A stretch of 64,000 nucleotides of DNA from contig OX336345.1 in the NCBI GenBank assembly GCA_946902875.1, positions 3,069,395 to 3,133,394 on the forward strand. Reading direction: 5' to 3'. This DNA is from Nematopogon swammerdamellus (lineage: Eukaryota > Arthropoda > Insecta > Lepidoptera > Adelidae). The translations under genes were made by a program, and so were the position numbers. The stretch's first letter is position 1, and the number at the start of each line of letters is the position of its first letter. The notes beneath the pieces are model-generated. The model saw nothing but the letters and a program-made list of their open reading frames with translations, did no database searches and had not been told where the DNA came from. Below, piece by piece: positions 1 to 11,007 of the stretch.

Positions 1-371
1 TCCTCGAGAAACTTAACACAAATATTATGTCAGCAACTGTCGGTGGATATTGGATGGATGCCTTGTGATAACAAGGTGAATATTGGAAGAGGCATGCAAT
101 GCAGTAAGGCAGTAAGTTTGCAGGAATATAAATATATCCCCTATCCATAATGAATGCAAAAAGAAAACACACACAAATGTAAGGCTTTGGAAATAAATAT
201 AAGATTATCTACAAAAAATCGAAGTATCAGATGAGATAAGAAATTTTTGGCTAAATACTTGAAATTTTTTTTTAACATTATTTGAAGCACAGAGTCTCTA
301 ATATAAGGCCACCGTAAGCGTGAAAAAACCAACTCTATCTGCATAAAAGTTAATTTTTATACGATTTTTTG
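1..371. other. No gene seen
   Basis: Unique-looking AT-rich sequence; short ORFs only. Confidence 0.5.
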
Positions 372-712
372 CATACGTACATACCAGACGCTTTATCCCG
401 ACAATCGGGATAAGCAGAGTAATCGGAGTTGTGCTGCAGGTACTCTTGTAAATTACAACACAACATCGACCACCACGTTTAGCAAAGTATTCGGACAAGA
501 TAACTATCAATTAGCAAGTAAGGCACGAAGACCCACCCGCCGCATGACTCGGTTGAAGAACCGTTCCAAGGTGAGAGATGGCTAGCCTGTCGCCTTTAAG
601 CACGGCATCATGTCCTTGTACCTTAGTCACCTTTTACGACATGCATAATGAATTAATGAGATATGCAGTGGGGCTATTATTTTGAAGTAACTGCCCCATA
701 AGGTTTTGCAAT
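372..712 (+). repeat. Hairpin-containing dispersed repeat (H family)
   Basis: It runs from an ACATACGTACATACC tract through CCCGACAATCGGGATAAGCA, AAGGCACGAAGACCCACC and the end CAGTGGGGCTATT. Copies recur at 9895, 37965, 42957, 54620 and 24739. The (ACAT) tract is probably the 3' tail of an element on the minus strand. Confidence 0.75.
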
Positions 713-1101
713 AAACTCAAAATCACAAAAATGTAACTTGGGTCACTCTGATTCTGGTTGCCTCATATTATTTGAAGCATGGCTGTATTGATTTAACTTG
801 TTCAGTAGGTTTTTAATAACACATACATACTTCAAGAAACACCTAATAACGCAAGTGAAGAGAGCTTAAGTTAGTTTCTGAATAAATGTATATAGAGTTT
901 AAGCGTTCAAATCAAAACAATTAGTGTTCTCGTTACACTCTTTTCATCTCGAGCGCGATGTCATTTTGACTGACTACAGTATTGTTCGATCTGTGGCCGA
1001 CGACGACAGCTCCTGCGTTTTGCGCTTACGCAACAATGTACGTGACGTATGAATATAGTTTTTACACGCAATCATTAGAAAAATGTGCTGTGCCTTAATT
1101 A
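713..1101. other. No gene seen
   Basis: Unique-looking flank of the 41-bp satellite; nothing recognised. Confidence 0.5.
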
Positions 1102-3780
1102 GTATTAGGGCCACGGCACCGAACAAGGTGGGAACCGAACAGGTATTAGAGCCACGGCACCGAATAAGGTGGGAACCGAACAGGTATTAGGGCCACGGCA
1201 CCGAACAAGGTGGGAACCGAACAGGTATTAGGGCCACGGCACCGAACAAGGTGGGAACCGAACAGGTATTAGGGCCACGGCACCGAACAAGGTGGGAACC
1301 GAACAGGTATTAGGGCCACGGCACCGAACAAGGTGGGAACCGAACAGGTATTAGGGCCACGGCACCGAACAAGGTGGGAACCGAACAGGTATTAGGGCCA
1401 CGGCACTGAACGAGGTGGGAACCGAACAGGTATTAGGGCCACGGCACCGAACAAGGTGGGAACCGAACAGGTATTAGGGCCACGGCACTGAACGAGGTGG
1501 GAACCGAACAGGTATTAGGGCCACGGCACCGAACAAGGTGGGAACCGAACAGGTATTAGGGGCACGGCACTGAACGAGGTGGGAACCGAAGAGGTATTAG
1601 GGCCACGGCACCGAACAAGGTGGGAACCGAACAGGTATTAGGGGCACGGCACTGAACGAGGTGGGAACCGAACAGGTATTAGGGCCACGGCACCGAACAA
1701 GGTGGGAACCGAACAGGTATTAGGGCCACGGCACTGAACGAGGTGGGAACCGAACAGGTATTAGGGCCACGGCACCGAACAAGGTGGGAACCGAACAGGT
1801 ATTAGGGGCACGGCACTGAACGAGGTGGGAACCGAACAGGTATTAGGGCCACGGCACCGAACGAGGTGGGAACCGAACAGGTATTAGGGGCACGGCACTG
1901 AACGAGGTGGGAACCGAACAGGTATTAGGGCCACGGCACCGAACAAGGTGGGAACCGAACAGGTATTAGGGCCACGGCACTGAACGAGGTGGGAACCGAA
2001 CAGGTATTAGGGCCACGGCACCGAACAAGGTAGGAACCGAACAGGTATTAGGGGCACGGCACTGAACGAGGTGGGAACCGAACAGGTATTAGGGCCACGG
2101 CACCGAACAAGGTGGGAACCGAACAGGTATTAGGGGCACGGCACTGAACGAGGTGGGAACCGAACAGGTATTAGGGCCACGGCACCGAACAAGGTGGGAA
2201 CCGAACAGGTATTAGGGGCACGGCACTGAACGAGGTGGGAACCGAACAGGTATTAGGGCCACGGCACCGAACAAGGTGGGAACCGAACAGGTATTAGGGC
2301 CACGGCACTGAACGAGGTGGGAACCGAACAGGTATTAGGGCCACGGCACCGAACAAGGTGGGAACCGAACAGGTATTAGGGGCACGGCACTGAACGAGGT
2401 GGGAACCGAACAGGTATTAGGGCCACGGCACCGAACGAGGTGGGAACCGAACAGGTATTAGGGGCACGGCACTGAACGAGGTGGGAACCGAACAGGTATT
2501 AGGGCCACGGCACCGAACAAGGTGGGAACCGAACAGGTATTAGGGGCACGGCACTGAACGAGGTGGGAACCGAACAGGTATTAGGGCCACGGCACCGAAC
2601 AAGGTGGGAACCGAACAGGTATTAGGGCCACGGCACTGAACGAGGTGGGAACCGAACAGGTATTAGGGCCACGGCACCGAACAAGGTGGGAACCGAACAG
2701 GTATTAGGGGCACGGCACTGAACGAGGTGGGAACCGAACAGGTATTAGGGCCACGGCACCGAACAAGGTGGGAACCGAACAGGTATTAGGGGCACGGCAC
2801 TGAACGTGGTGGGAACCGAACAGGTATTAGGGCCACGGCACCGAACAAGGTGGGAACCGAACAGGTATTAGGGCCACGGCACTGAACGAGGTGGGAACCG
2901 AACAGGTATTAGGGCCACGGCACCGAACAAGGTGGGAACCGAACAGGTATTAGGGGCACGGCACTGAACGAGGTGGGAACCGAACAGGTATTAGGGCCAC
3001 GGCACCGAACGAGGTGGGAACCGAACAGGTATTAGGGGCACGGCACTGAACGAGGTGGGAACCGAACAGGTATTAGGGCCACGGCACCGAACAAGGTGGG
3101 AACCGAACAGGTATTAGGGGCACGGCACTGAACGAGGTGGGAACCGAACAGGTATTAGGGCCACGGCACCGAACGAGGTGGGAACCGAACAGGTATTAGG
3201 GGCACGGCACTGAACGAGGTGGGAACCGAACAGGTATTAGGGGCACGGCACTGAACGAGGTGGGAACCGAACAGGTATTAGGGGCACGGCACTGAACGAG
3301 GTGGGAACCGAACAGGTATTAGGGGCACGGCACTGAACGAGGTGGGAACCGAACAGGTATTAGGGGCACGGCACCGAACGAGGTGGGAACCGAACAGGTA
3401 TTAGGGGCACGGCACTGAACGAGGTGGGAACCGAACAGGTATTAGGGCCACGGCACCGAACGAGGTGGGAACCGAACAGGTATTAGGGGCACGGCACTGA
3501 ACGAGGTGGGAACCGAACAGGTATTAGGGGCACGGCACTGAACGAGGTGGGAACCGAACAGGTATTAGGGGCACGGCACCGAACGAGGTGGGAACCGAAC
3601 AGGTATTAGGGGCACGGCACTGAACGAGGTGGGAACCGAACATGTATTAGGGCCACGGCACCGAACAAGGTGGGAACCGAACAGGTATTAGGGGCACGGC
3701 ACTGAACGAGGTGGGAACCGCACCGGTATTAGGGCCACGGCACCGAACGAAGTGGGAACCGCCCCGTTATTAAGGCTACC
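1102..3780. repeat. 41-bp satellite, ~65 copies, with higher-order structure
   Basis: The unit starts GTATTAGGGCCACGGCACCG and is exactly 41 bp from 1102 to about 3767. Two main variants differ at three sites: A (GGCC, CACC, ACAA) and B (GGGC, CACT, ACGA). Copies 1-7 are A-type, copies 11-50 mostly alternate A and B/C giving 82-bp dimers, and copies 52-62 are mostly B. Recombinant variants C and D recur in blocks. The 3' edge decays at 3726-3790. Confidence 0.97.
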
Positions 3781-4386
3781 GAACCGAACTAGGGCCTACT
3801 AAATGAAAGACCAATAAACAGTACGTGTTTCCGTGACTAGCCAGCACGGGCAAGGGAAGATGTCGCTCGGCACCAAGTTCCGACATTCATTAAAAGGTAA
3901 GTAAGTACCTACATTTTTTAAAGTTTATTGATACCTAGTTATTAGACAGTCTACGCAATAAAAAACTCTACATTATTTATTTACTGAGTGAGTAAGTTAC
4001 AATGACACATCTTTCAACAAGATTAATATTCTTCTGTGCAAAAAGATCATGTTTTCGCGCGACGAAATAACGTGCGTTGGTCGCAAGTCGCACAAAAACG
4101 TGCGTTGAAAAGCGCACCACCCCAAGCCACCCACCCACCACAAAGTATCTGTCGAAATTGAACCTCAATATTGGAAAGATGCAAAATAGCTCTCGGAGCA
4201 GACGTGGAAAGTAATATCCTAGAGACGGTGAAGAGCTAGCTGCCTTCTACGTGACCCTAACTTTCCGAGACCTCTCCACGCGTCGACCCGTAGAAATAAA
4301 TACCATAGAATCGGGGAAAAATAAAAAAAAACCCCTAAAATAGAAATCAAATAGAAAATTTAAATAAGATTGAATCTGTCACACTT
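3781..4386. other. No gene seen
   Basis: Satellite flank; A-rich stretch near 4320-4370. Nothing recognised. Confidence 0.5.
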
Positions 4387-4533
4387 TCAATGTAGCCGGC
4401 GCAATCAAAGCGAATCACTGACATGCCACCTAATGGTTTCGACAGGAGCGAGGTGTGACGTATGTACGGGCTGACAGCACGGCTGTACTTTGTAGGCAAT
4501 GTAGCCCAACAATGTCGGGATCCATTAAAAAAA
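4387..4533 (+). mobile_element. Old SINE body and tail
   Basis: Diverged matches to GTGTAGCCGGCACG, TGGCACCTAGTTC and ATTAAAAAAAAC in order. Confidence 0.55.
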
Positions 4534-4588
4534 ACTTGTTTAACTTGTTTGGAATGTTCATGTAAAACAGGTTCACTGAACGAAATTG

Positions 4589-4956
4589 CCTAAGGCTCAA
4601 TCCACACTGGGACGGCAGCGGCGCGACGCGGCGCGGCGCGCACTTTCAGTGTCAAATAATTTTAAACTTTATCTACATACTTAAAAAGACCAATATCGCT
4701 TGAAAAGGCCGAGCGGCCGCGCGCGTCCACGCGCGGCGCCTCGCGCAGCCGCCACCAGCCGCCCCGTGGCGCCGGGTGCCCGCGCGTGGATGCGCGGCGC
4801 CGCGCAGTGACGCGCGGCCGGCGGCGCCGCTGGCGGCCGCGCGGTGACTAGACTGGCCAAGAGGCGGGCGGCCACGCGCGGCGACGCGCGGCAGCGCGCG
4901 GCGACGCGAGCCTGCCGCGCCGGCCGCTGCCGTCCTAGTGTGGATTGAGCCTTAGG
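4589..4956. mobile_element. GC-rich foldback MITE
   Basis: Ends match in inverse orientation over >30 bases: left CCTAAGGCTCAATCCACACT, right the complement, ending AGTGTGGATTGAGCCTTAGG. The right half is extremely GC-rich with GCGCGG runs. No clear target duplication; the long ORF in it is a GC artefact. Confidence 0.7.
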
Positions 4957-5082
4957 TAATAAATCCGCCCTTGCCATACATTAAGTGGCATAAAATTTAG
5001 TATTACTATTATTTCCTTTATTACACATTTATTATTATTATATTACCTGATTTAAAATTTTACCGAGCTGAAAAAACCAAAA

Positions 5083-5370
5083 AAACCGGCGAAGTGCGAG
5101 TCGGACTCGCCCGCCGAGGTTTCCGCAGCACAAAAGAAAACATTGAAAAAAAACACGTTTCTTGTATGGGAAGCCCCTTAATTTTTTACTTTTTAATTTT
5201 TTTATTATTTGTAAAAATTTCAACGGGCTACCTATTACGGTTCGAGATACAGCCCTCGGACAGACAGACAGACGGACGGACGGACGGAGAGACAGACAGA
5301 CAGACGGCGTAGGCTTAGTAATAGGCTTCCGTACGGGATACGGAAACCTAAGAATTATACAAAAATAAAC
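5083..5370 (+). repeat. CCGG-type dispersed repeat, full length
   Basis: ACCGGCGAAGTGCGAGTCGG to ACGGGATACGGAAACCTAAG, with the CAGA/CGGA tract at about 5260-5305. It is SINE-like in size; its start resembles compressed pol III A and B boxes, but no promoter is proven. Confidence 0.8.
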
Positions 5371-5876
5371 CGAGCGGCTGGTTTATTATAATTCTGTCTG
5401 ATGCAAATGTATTGCATGCCGACCATATGTAATGTAAGACAATGACATTTCTTGACTTATTTCTCTCGCTTGGATCCTGTCGCGTCTGTCAAGTTGTCTC
5501 GCTTGTGGCTTGAGTTATTTATCAAAAGTACCTACCTTGTCGTGTCGTGTATTTTACATACTATTTTATATTTTATTCGATTACACTACACATCACGATA
5601 GTGACTTATTCCGGAGACTTCGGCAGCGATTTTCTTCCCTTTGTAGTTTTCGTCGAATATTTTCGTCACTTGGAAGGTCACATTGGTCAAAATATGTTAC
5701 TCTGCTCTACTCCTAACACTTTCTTTGTGACGAAGACGTGACGTAGGCGTGACGACGACGTGACGACGACGTGACGAGACGACGTCCGGTACGAAGACTT
5801 ACTGTGACAGATCTAATTAGTATCTTTGTAGTATACAGGGGCTTACTAATGTTTTTAAGTTTACTCTGTTATTAAT
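5371..5876. other. No gene seen
   Basis: Contains a short GTGACGACGAC repeat at 5740-5790. No coding signal. Confidence 0.5.
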
Positions 5877-6076
5877 TGTACTCATTTTTAAGTTTCCGGA
5901 TTACCAGAGTAGGTTTAAAGACTTACATATTAGGTCGACGTTTCGCCCGCTACGTCACGGGCTTCTTCAGGGACTGCGGGAGTTCCTGGAGCCGACGTCT
6001 GGTGGCCGTTGTACCAGCCGTCAATTGACGTCTGGTTTCCGGATTACCAGAATCGGGAAACTTAAAAATGAGTACA
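5877..6076. mobile_element. 200-bp inverted-end element with hammerhead-like core
   Basis: Ends TGTACTCATTTTTAAGTTT and the exact complement at 6058-6076. The direct repeat GTTTCCGGATTACCAGA lies inside both ends. On the minus strand CTGAAGA, a GCCCG/CGGGC stem and GAAAC lie in hammerhead order (5970-5940). Confidence 0.55.
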
Positions 6077-6589
6077 GGGGTTTAATTTGTTAATCTTACA
6101 TAGTTTTAGGTGATTTTTATATTAAACCTTACATGCATTATTTTTGGTTTATTTAAAATATTTATTTCATATATTATATTTATATTGAAGAAGAAACAAT
6201 TAAAACAATTGTTAAATTAAATCTAAAATTAAATTAATCTAATTAAATGAAACAATGTACTCGTACAATTATAATTATTTAAAAAATAATTAAATTAATA
6301 ACTAAATCTAAAATATAAGTAACTAAAGAAAAAACCTACCTATCAAAATGTGCATATGCCTATAAAAGAAAACTTATAACCCTCCTCAGGTGGGACGATG
6401 TGGGCACCGTTCCGAGGACACTCGGCGTTGTTGCCTCGCTGGATTTTCCTGGTCTGCATAATTATTATTTTTTATTTAAAATGAAACAAAAAAAACTAAA
6501 TGTTTTACGTTAGAGTTTGCACTATAGTTACTCACACCAAGTTTAACGCTTAATGTAGGTATTACCGTTTTAACCATAGAGCAAAAACA
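6077..6589. other. AT-rich, probable LINE 3' remnant
   Basis: TTAAATCTAAAATTAA-type repeats next to CCTCAGGTGGGACGATG resemble LINE tails at 10230-10500 and 20730-20990; weak. Confidence 0.3.
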
Positions 6590-6790
6590 AGAAAAAAATC
6601 CCTTAATCTTTAACTTTGTTTTATTATTTGTTACGATATCCGCCACACACAATAACACAAATTTTATGAAAATTCAACCTTATGCCTATTGCAGTTCAAA
6701 AAATTCTGCCATTTAAACCTTTAAAAATAGAACGGACGGACAGGCGGCGAAAGCAGGGGTAATAGGGTCCCGTGCGGAATTACAAAAATT
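6590..6790 (+). repeat. CCGG-type repeat, degenerate
   Basis: Order kept (ATATCCGCCACACACAATAA, GGACGGACAGGCGG, GGGTCCCGTGCGGAA) with strong divergence. Confidence 0.5.
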
Positions 6791-7236
6791 TGATTATGTA
6801 AAAAAAAATCCAATACCAATTTTGAGCATCCACTAAAGGAATAACTTAACATTCAAATTTTGCACAATCACCGTAGCTAGAATTGAAAGGTAAACGTAAT
6901 TATTGAATACCTCAAATGTGGCAAATACCACACGTCCGTTGCCTTTGTGGTCAAAGCCTTCTTTCCTTAACCTGGCGCCAGGTAATTAATTAGGCCGTAG
7001 GATGGAAGAACCAAGAATCAATCAATGTAGTTATAGGTACTGTTAATCAGGTATTCTCTTGAAAATTTGTCTATTCTAATGTAAATTTGTTGGCCATGAA
7101 ATACTTTTCGTGGAAAGATTTATATTTTTATTCTAAACGGCGTCATTCGCATGAGCAAATTTTAGGGTTTCGTAAATTATACGCGATGTATTTTTGTGAG
7201 TTTTTTTTTAGTAATATTTTGAAACAATATTTAAAA

Positions 7237-7530
7237 ACCGGCCAAGTGCGAGTCGGACTCGCGCCCCGAGGGTTCCGCACCACAAAAATAACATTAAAAG
7301 AACACGTTTCTTGTATGGTAACCCCCTTTACTTTTTCTTTTTTTTTATTATTTGTTTTCTATATCCGCCATAATAACACATATTCTGTGAAAATTTCAAC
7401 GGGCTACCTATTACGGTTCAAGAGATACAGCCCTCGGATAGACAGACAGACGGACGGACGGACACACAGACAGACAGACGGCGTAGGCATAGTAATAGGC
7501 TTCCGTACGGGGTACGAAAACCTAAAAATC
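7237..7530 (+). repeat. CCGG-type repeat, full length
   Basis: ACCGGCCAAGTGCGAGTCGG to CCGTACGGGGTACGAAAACC. Confidence 0.8.
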
Positions 7531-7717
7531 TTATCGGGTTTCCGATTTTAATTAAAATTTATCCATTTTAGCGGCAATTCTTAGTAAAAAAAAAAAATAC
7601 ACAAAAAATTAAGCTCCTCTCCTCTTCATGACGCCGTCAGCACTTTGGGGCCCTCATCGAGCCGGGAGCCCTGGGCTCGTGCCCCACATGCGGACATGCT
7701 CTTATGAAAAAGACTTC

Positions 7718-7830
7718 CCTGTGTGTCTGTCTGTCCGTCTGTCGGAGGGTTGTATCTTTTGAACGGTAATAGGTAGCCGGTTGAAATTTTCACAGAATAA
7801 TATGTGTTTTATGGCGGATATAACGAGGGC
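7718..7830 (-). repeat. CCGG-type repeat, partial
   Basis: TGTCTGTCTGTCCGTCTGTC, GAACGGTAATAGGTAGCCGG and the TATGGCGGATATAAC block, reversed. Confidence 0.75.
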
Positions 7831-7934
7831 TGCAAAAACTCATAAACCATTTAAACCTGAAATACCATATTATTTTTCAAGATCTCGACGCGATATTTGA
7901 CACACTTACGAGTAGGTAATGTATCTTCCATTTT

Positions 7935-8245
7935 TAGGTTTCCGTATCCCGTACGGAAGCCTATTACTAAGCCTACGCCGTCTGTCTGTCTATCTGTCCG
8001 TCCGTCTGTCTGTCCGTCCGTCTGTCTGTCCGAGGGCTGTATCTCTAGAACCGTAATAGGTAGCCCGTTGAAATTTTCACAGAATATGTGTTATTTATTA
8101 TGGCGGATATAACAATAAATAATAAAAAATAGATAAAGTAAAAAATTACGGAGGATTCCCATACAAGAAACGTGTTTTTTTTCAATGTTTTTTTGTGGTG
8201 CGGAAACCTCGGTGCGCGAGTCCGACTCGCACTTGGCCGGTTTTT
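7935..8245 (-). repeat. CCGG-type repeat, full length
   Basis: GGTTTCCGTATCCCGTACGG to GACTCGCACTTGGCCGGTTT; it abuts the SINE at 8246. Confidence 0.8.
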
Positions 8246-8660
8246 TTTATTTTTATGTAATCCGGTATGGGTGTTTAAGTCAGAAGGCCCAAAGCACATG
8301 CTCCGACCAGTCAATATCACCTCCGAGAAGGTAGGTACCATAACGGAGACTTTCCTTTGAATTGCTGGCTATACTGGATTAGAGGAGAACACAACCGACG
8401 CTGCTATGAGGCCATCTTACATCCAGTATGTCGGTATCAACCCAATCGTCTACAATTTGAGTCTACCACCTAGTAAAGGGCAAGAGAAGGGACCTACAAT
8501 TTCACACCGGTTCCGATCGGTGAACCAGCAGGTGTACCTAAGTATGCACGTAATTTTTTTTCGTCAGAAAAAACTCATTTGTACAACGCCGACCGGAATC
8601 GAACCTCGGGCCTCTCGCACGAGAAGCCAACAAGACAACTCGGCCGCCTGCCGCTTAAAA
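8246..8660 (-). mobile_element. tRNA-headed SINE, full length
   Basis: On the minus strand the head has an A-box-like GGCGGCCGAG and B box GGTTCGATTCC, then GAGTTTTTTCTGACG, the central domain TGTAGGTCCCTTCTCTTGCC, and the tail ACCCATACCGGATTACAT before an A/T run. A SINE copy, not a functional tRNA gene. Confidence 0.8.
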
Positions 8661-9894
8661 AAAAACATCTCATACCTTAGCCAATGAAAAAAAACTGACT
8701 TGCAGTCACCCTAGCTGATAACTGAAACATTTCATTTCCTGGAATCAAAGGAGAGTGACATGTCAAATACAAAACATTTCCGCTCGCGGTTTCTCTATGG
8801 GTGAGTGTGCACAACATGCAAACATAGTTCTAGATGGAAACATAGAAAGATGTTACATCATATTCTGGTAAAAGCTTTACCGCCGGTTCGTGGTCTGAGT
8901 AATGGGTTTCCCCATTGTTTTCCTGGATCTCGTCTAACACTGTAAACAGCGAATAACATTATTGGTCATTCACAGTTTTAGTCCGGTTATTGCTTCCGAG
9001 ATCCAGTCATCTCTCCATTCATTCATTAAACTTTGATCGAGGCTTCGCTCGCGACAAACTCTTCTCCTGACAGTACGAAATACGTCTTATGGGCATCGCG
9101 TACAGACTCAACGTTAGGACTGTTACAGCCAAAACCGTAACAAACTAAATAGACGCGGTGCTCGATAAGTCCGGCATCCCCTCTCCCTCTCCCTCGTGGA
9201 GCGGAGAAATACGACGAGAAAACGATTTGTCCCTTTTTAACACATTAGGGCCTTATGCATCGCTACCTCTTACCGCTCGCTTGTGCGAGCTAGGCCAATC
9301 ATATTCCTTTATAAGTTCATATTTCTTTTGGCAGAGCAAGCGCGCCGGTACAGTCTTTGGTTACAACCACAGAAAAAGCGATTGGCGGCGGGGCCCTTCT
9401 CGGCGCGTTTTTTTGCTCTGCGGTTACAACTGACCACTTTTGTCAGTCAGTCTATGCGTGTAGCTTCTCCAATTTTAAGACAAATATCAATACCTTATAG
9501 CTAAAAACAAATTACAGAAAGAACAACGATATATAATTTAGACGTGGGGCAAGGCAAAGGTGGAATCTTCCCTAATAGAGATCTTCTTATTTTTTTTCAC
9601 TAGACCGTACACTGGAAAAGTTTTAAGCTAGAAGAAAAGAAGAGTTTAAAAGCTTCATTTTTAGCTCAGTGTTTAATTTCAAATCTGAATATTTATTTTT
9701 GTACATACAAACAAACAAAACACAAAAACGATTCGAATAAGTTGATGCTTCGTTAACCGCAAACTCTACCTACATGCCGTAACCTTCGATGAGAGCATGA
9801 ATGGAATCATGTATGAGGAACTGTTAGACAGACCAGGAAAATAGCTCAAGTGGGTTTTTAACATTTTAATCTCACATAAATTAAACTATAGAGA
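8661..9894. other. No gene seen
   Basis: About 1.2 kb without recognised repeat or gene; ORFs on the plus strand at 9158-9504 show no motif I know. Confidence 0.5.
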
Positions 9895-10213
9895 ACATAC
9901 ATACATACCACACGCTGTATCGCGACAATCGGGGTAAGCAGAGTAATCAGTGTTGTTCTGAAAATACTCTGGTGAATTACAGCACAACACCGATCACCAC
10001 GTTTAGTAAAGTATTCGGACATGATAACTATATCAAGCAGCAAGTAAGGCACGAAGACCCATCTGCTGCACGAATCAGTGGAATGACCGTGCTAAGGTGA
10101 GCGGTGGCTTCCTGTCGCCCTTTAGCACGACATCGTGTCCTTATCCCTTTTACGACATGCACGGGTAGATATGCAGTGGGGCTATTCTTTTTAATTACCA
10201 GCCCCACACAGTG
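9895..10213 (+). repeat. H-family repeat
   Basis: Full-length copy: ACATACATACCACACGCTGT, the internal inverted pair around AATTACAGCACAACACCGAT, and the end GCAGTGGGGCTATTC. Confidence 0.75.
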
Positions 10214-11007
10214 CTATACTAATAATGAAATGATAATATATCGTTATATTCTTTTTAATTATTAATTTTTATACATTTATTTACACTTTTTTTTTAAATA
10301 TTAATTTTACATATTTGTACAACAACAAGAACTTAAAATCTAAAATTAATATAAAAATAAACGGAGTTTCCACCATAAGCGGCGCGGCGGCGCCGCGGCG
10401 GCGGGTTACCGAGGACGATGCTTGCAGTGTCGAGCACTGGATCTGGCCCTTGACCCAACCACTCAGCGAGAACCTCTTAAGATGGTCGTCGTGGTTCTTC
10501 GCTATAAGCTCATGCGCAAATTTTATTAATTATTATTGACGAATTAATAATTAATTCGACGAATATTCTGTCCGAGTTCCAGTGTCCTGCGAGCAAAATC
10601 CTTAGATTGGGTGGATGATTCTAAGATGATATCGGATCTCCATTATAAAAAAAAATTACATCTAACGAAGTTCAATGTTTTCCTGGCTTTGGTCATAAGT
10701 TTATCATACATACGATCATAGGTTCATACACATACGACGAACTGGGAATCACTTATAACTCGAGTATGGCTTGAACAATTTAGATGCCGTTTCCACCGTA
10801 GGGTTATGTGCTCATATATTATTAACGCGAACGGGGCCGCGGGGACAATTCGTGAGAAATACTTAAGTAGAAACTTGTACTTTAACTGCTACCTAATAAT
10901 AAGATTTTCGCATACAGAAATACGGGAAAATCCACACTAAAATTTCATTAACCACAAATAATGAAATTCACCATATAGTGTTATTCAATAGTTAATTCCG
11001 CTTACAA
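10214..11007. other. AT-rich sequence with a GC-rich block
   Basis: 10379-10407 is a GCGGCG block after an AT-rich tract; possibly an old LINE end. No gene. Confidence 0.4.

Noticed and set aside
1102..3780. CRISPR-like array
   Set aside because: Units are contiguous 41-bp repeats without unique spacers; this is a satellite in a eukaryotic genome.
4681..4977. 98-aa Arg/Ala-rich ORF
   Set aside because: It lies inside a GC-rich foldback element; openness follows from base composition.
7087..7551. 154-aa ORF
   Set aside because: Most of it is the CCGG-type dispersed repeat read through in one frame.
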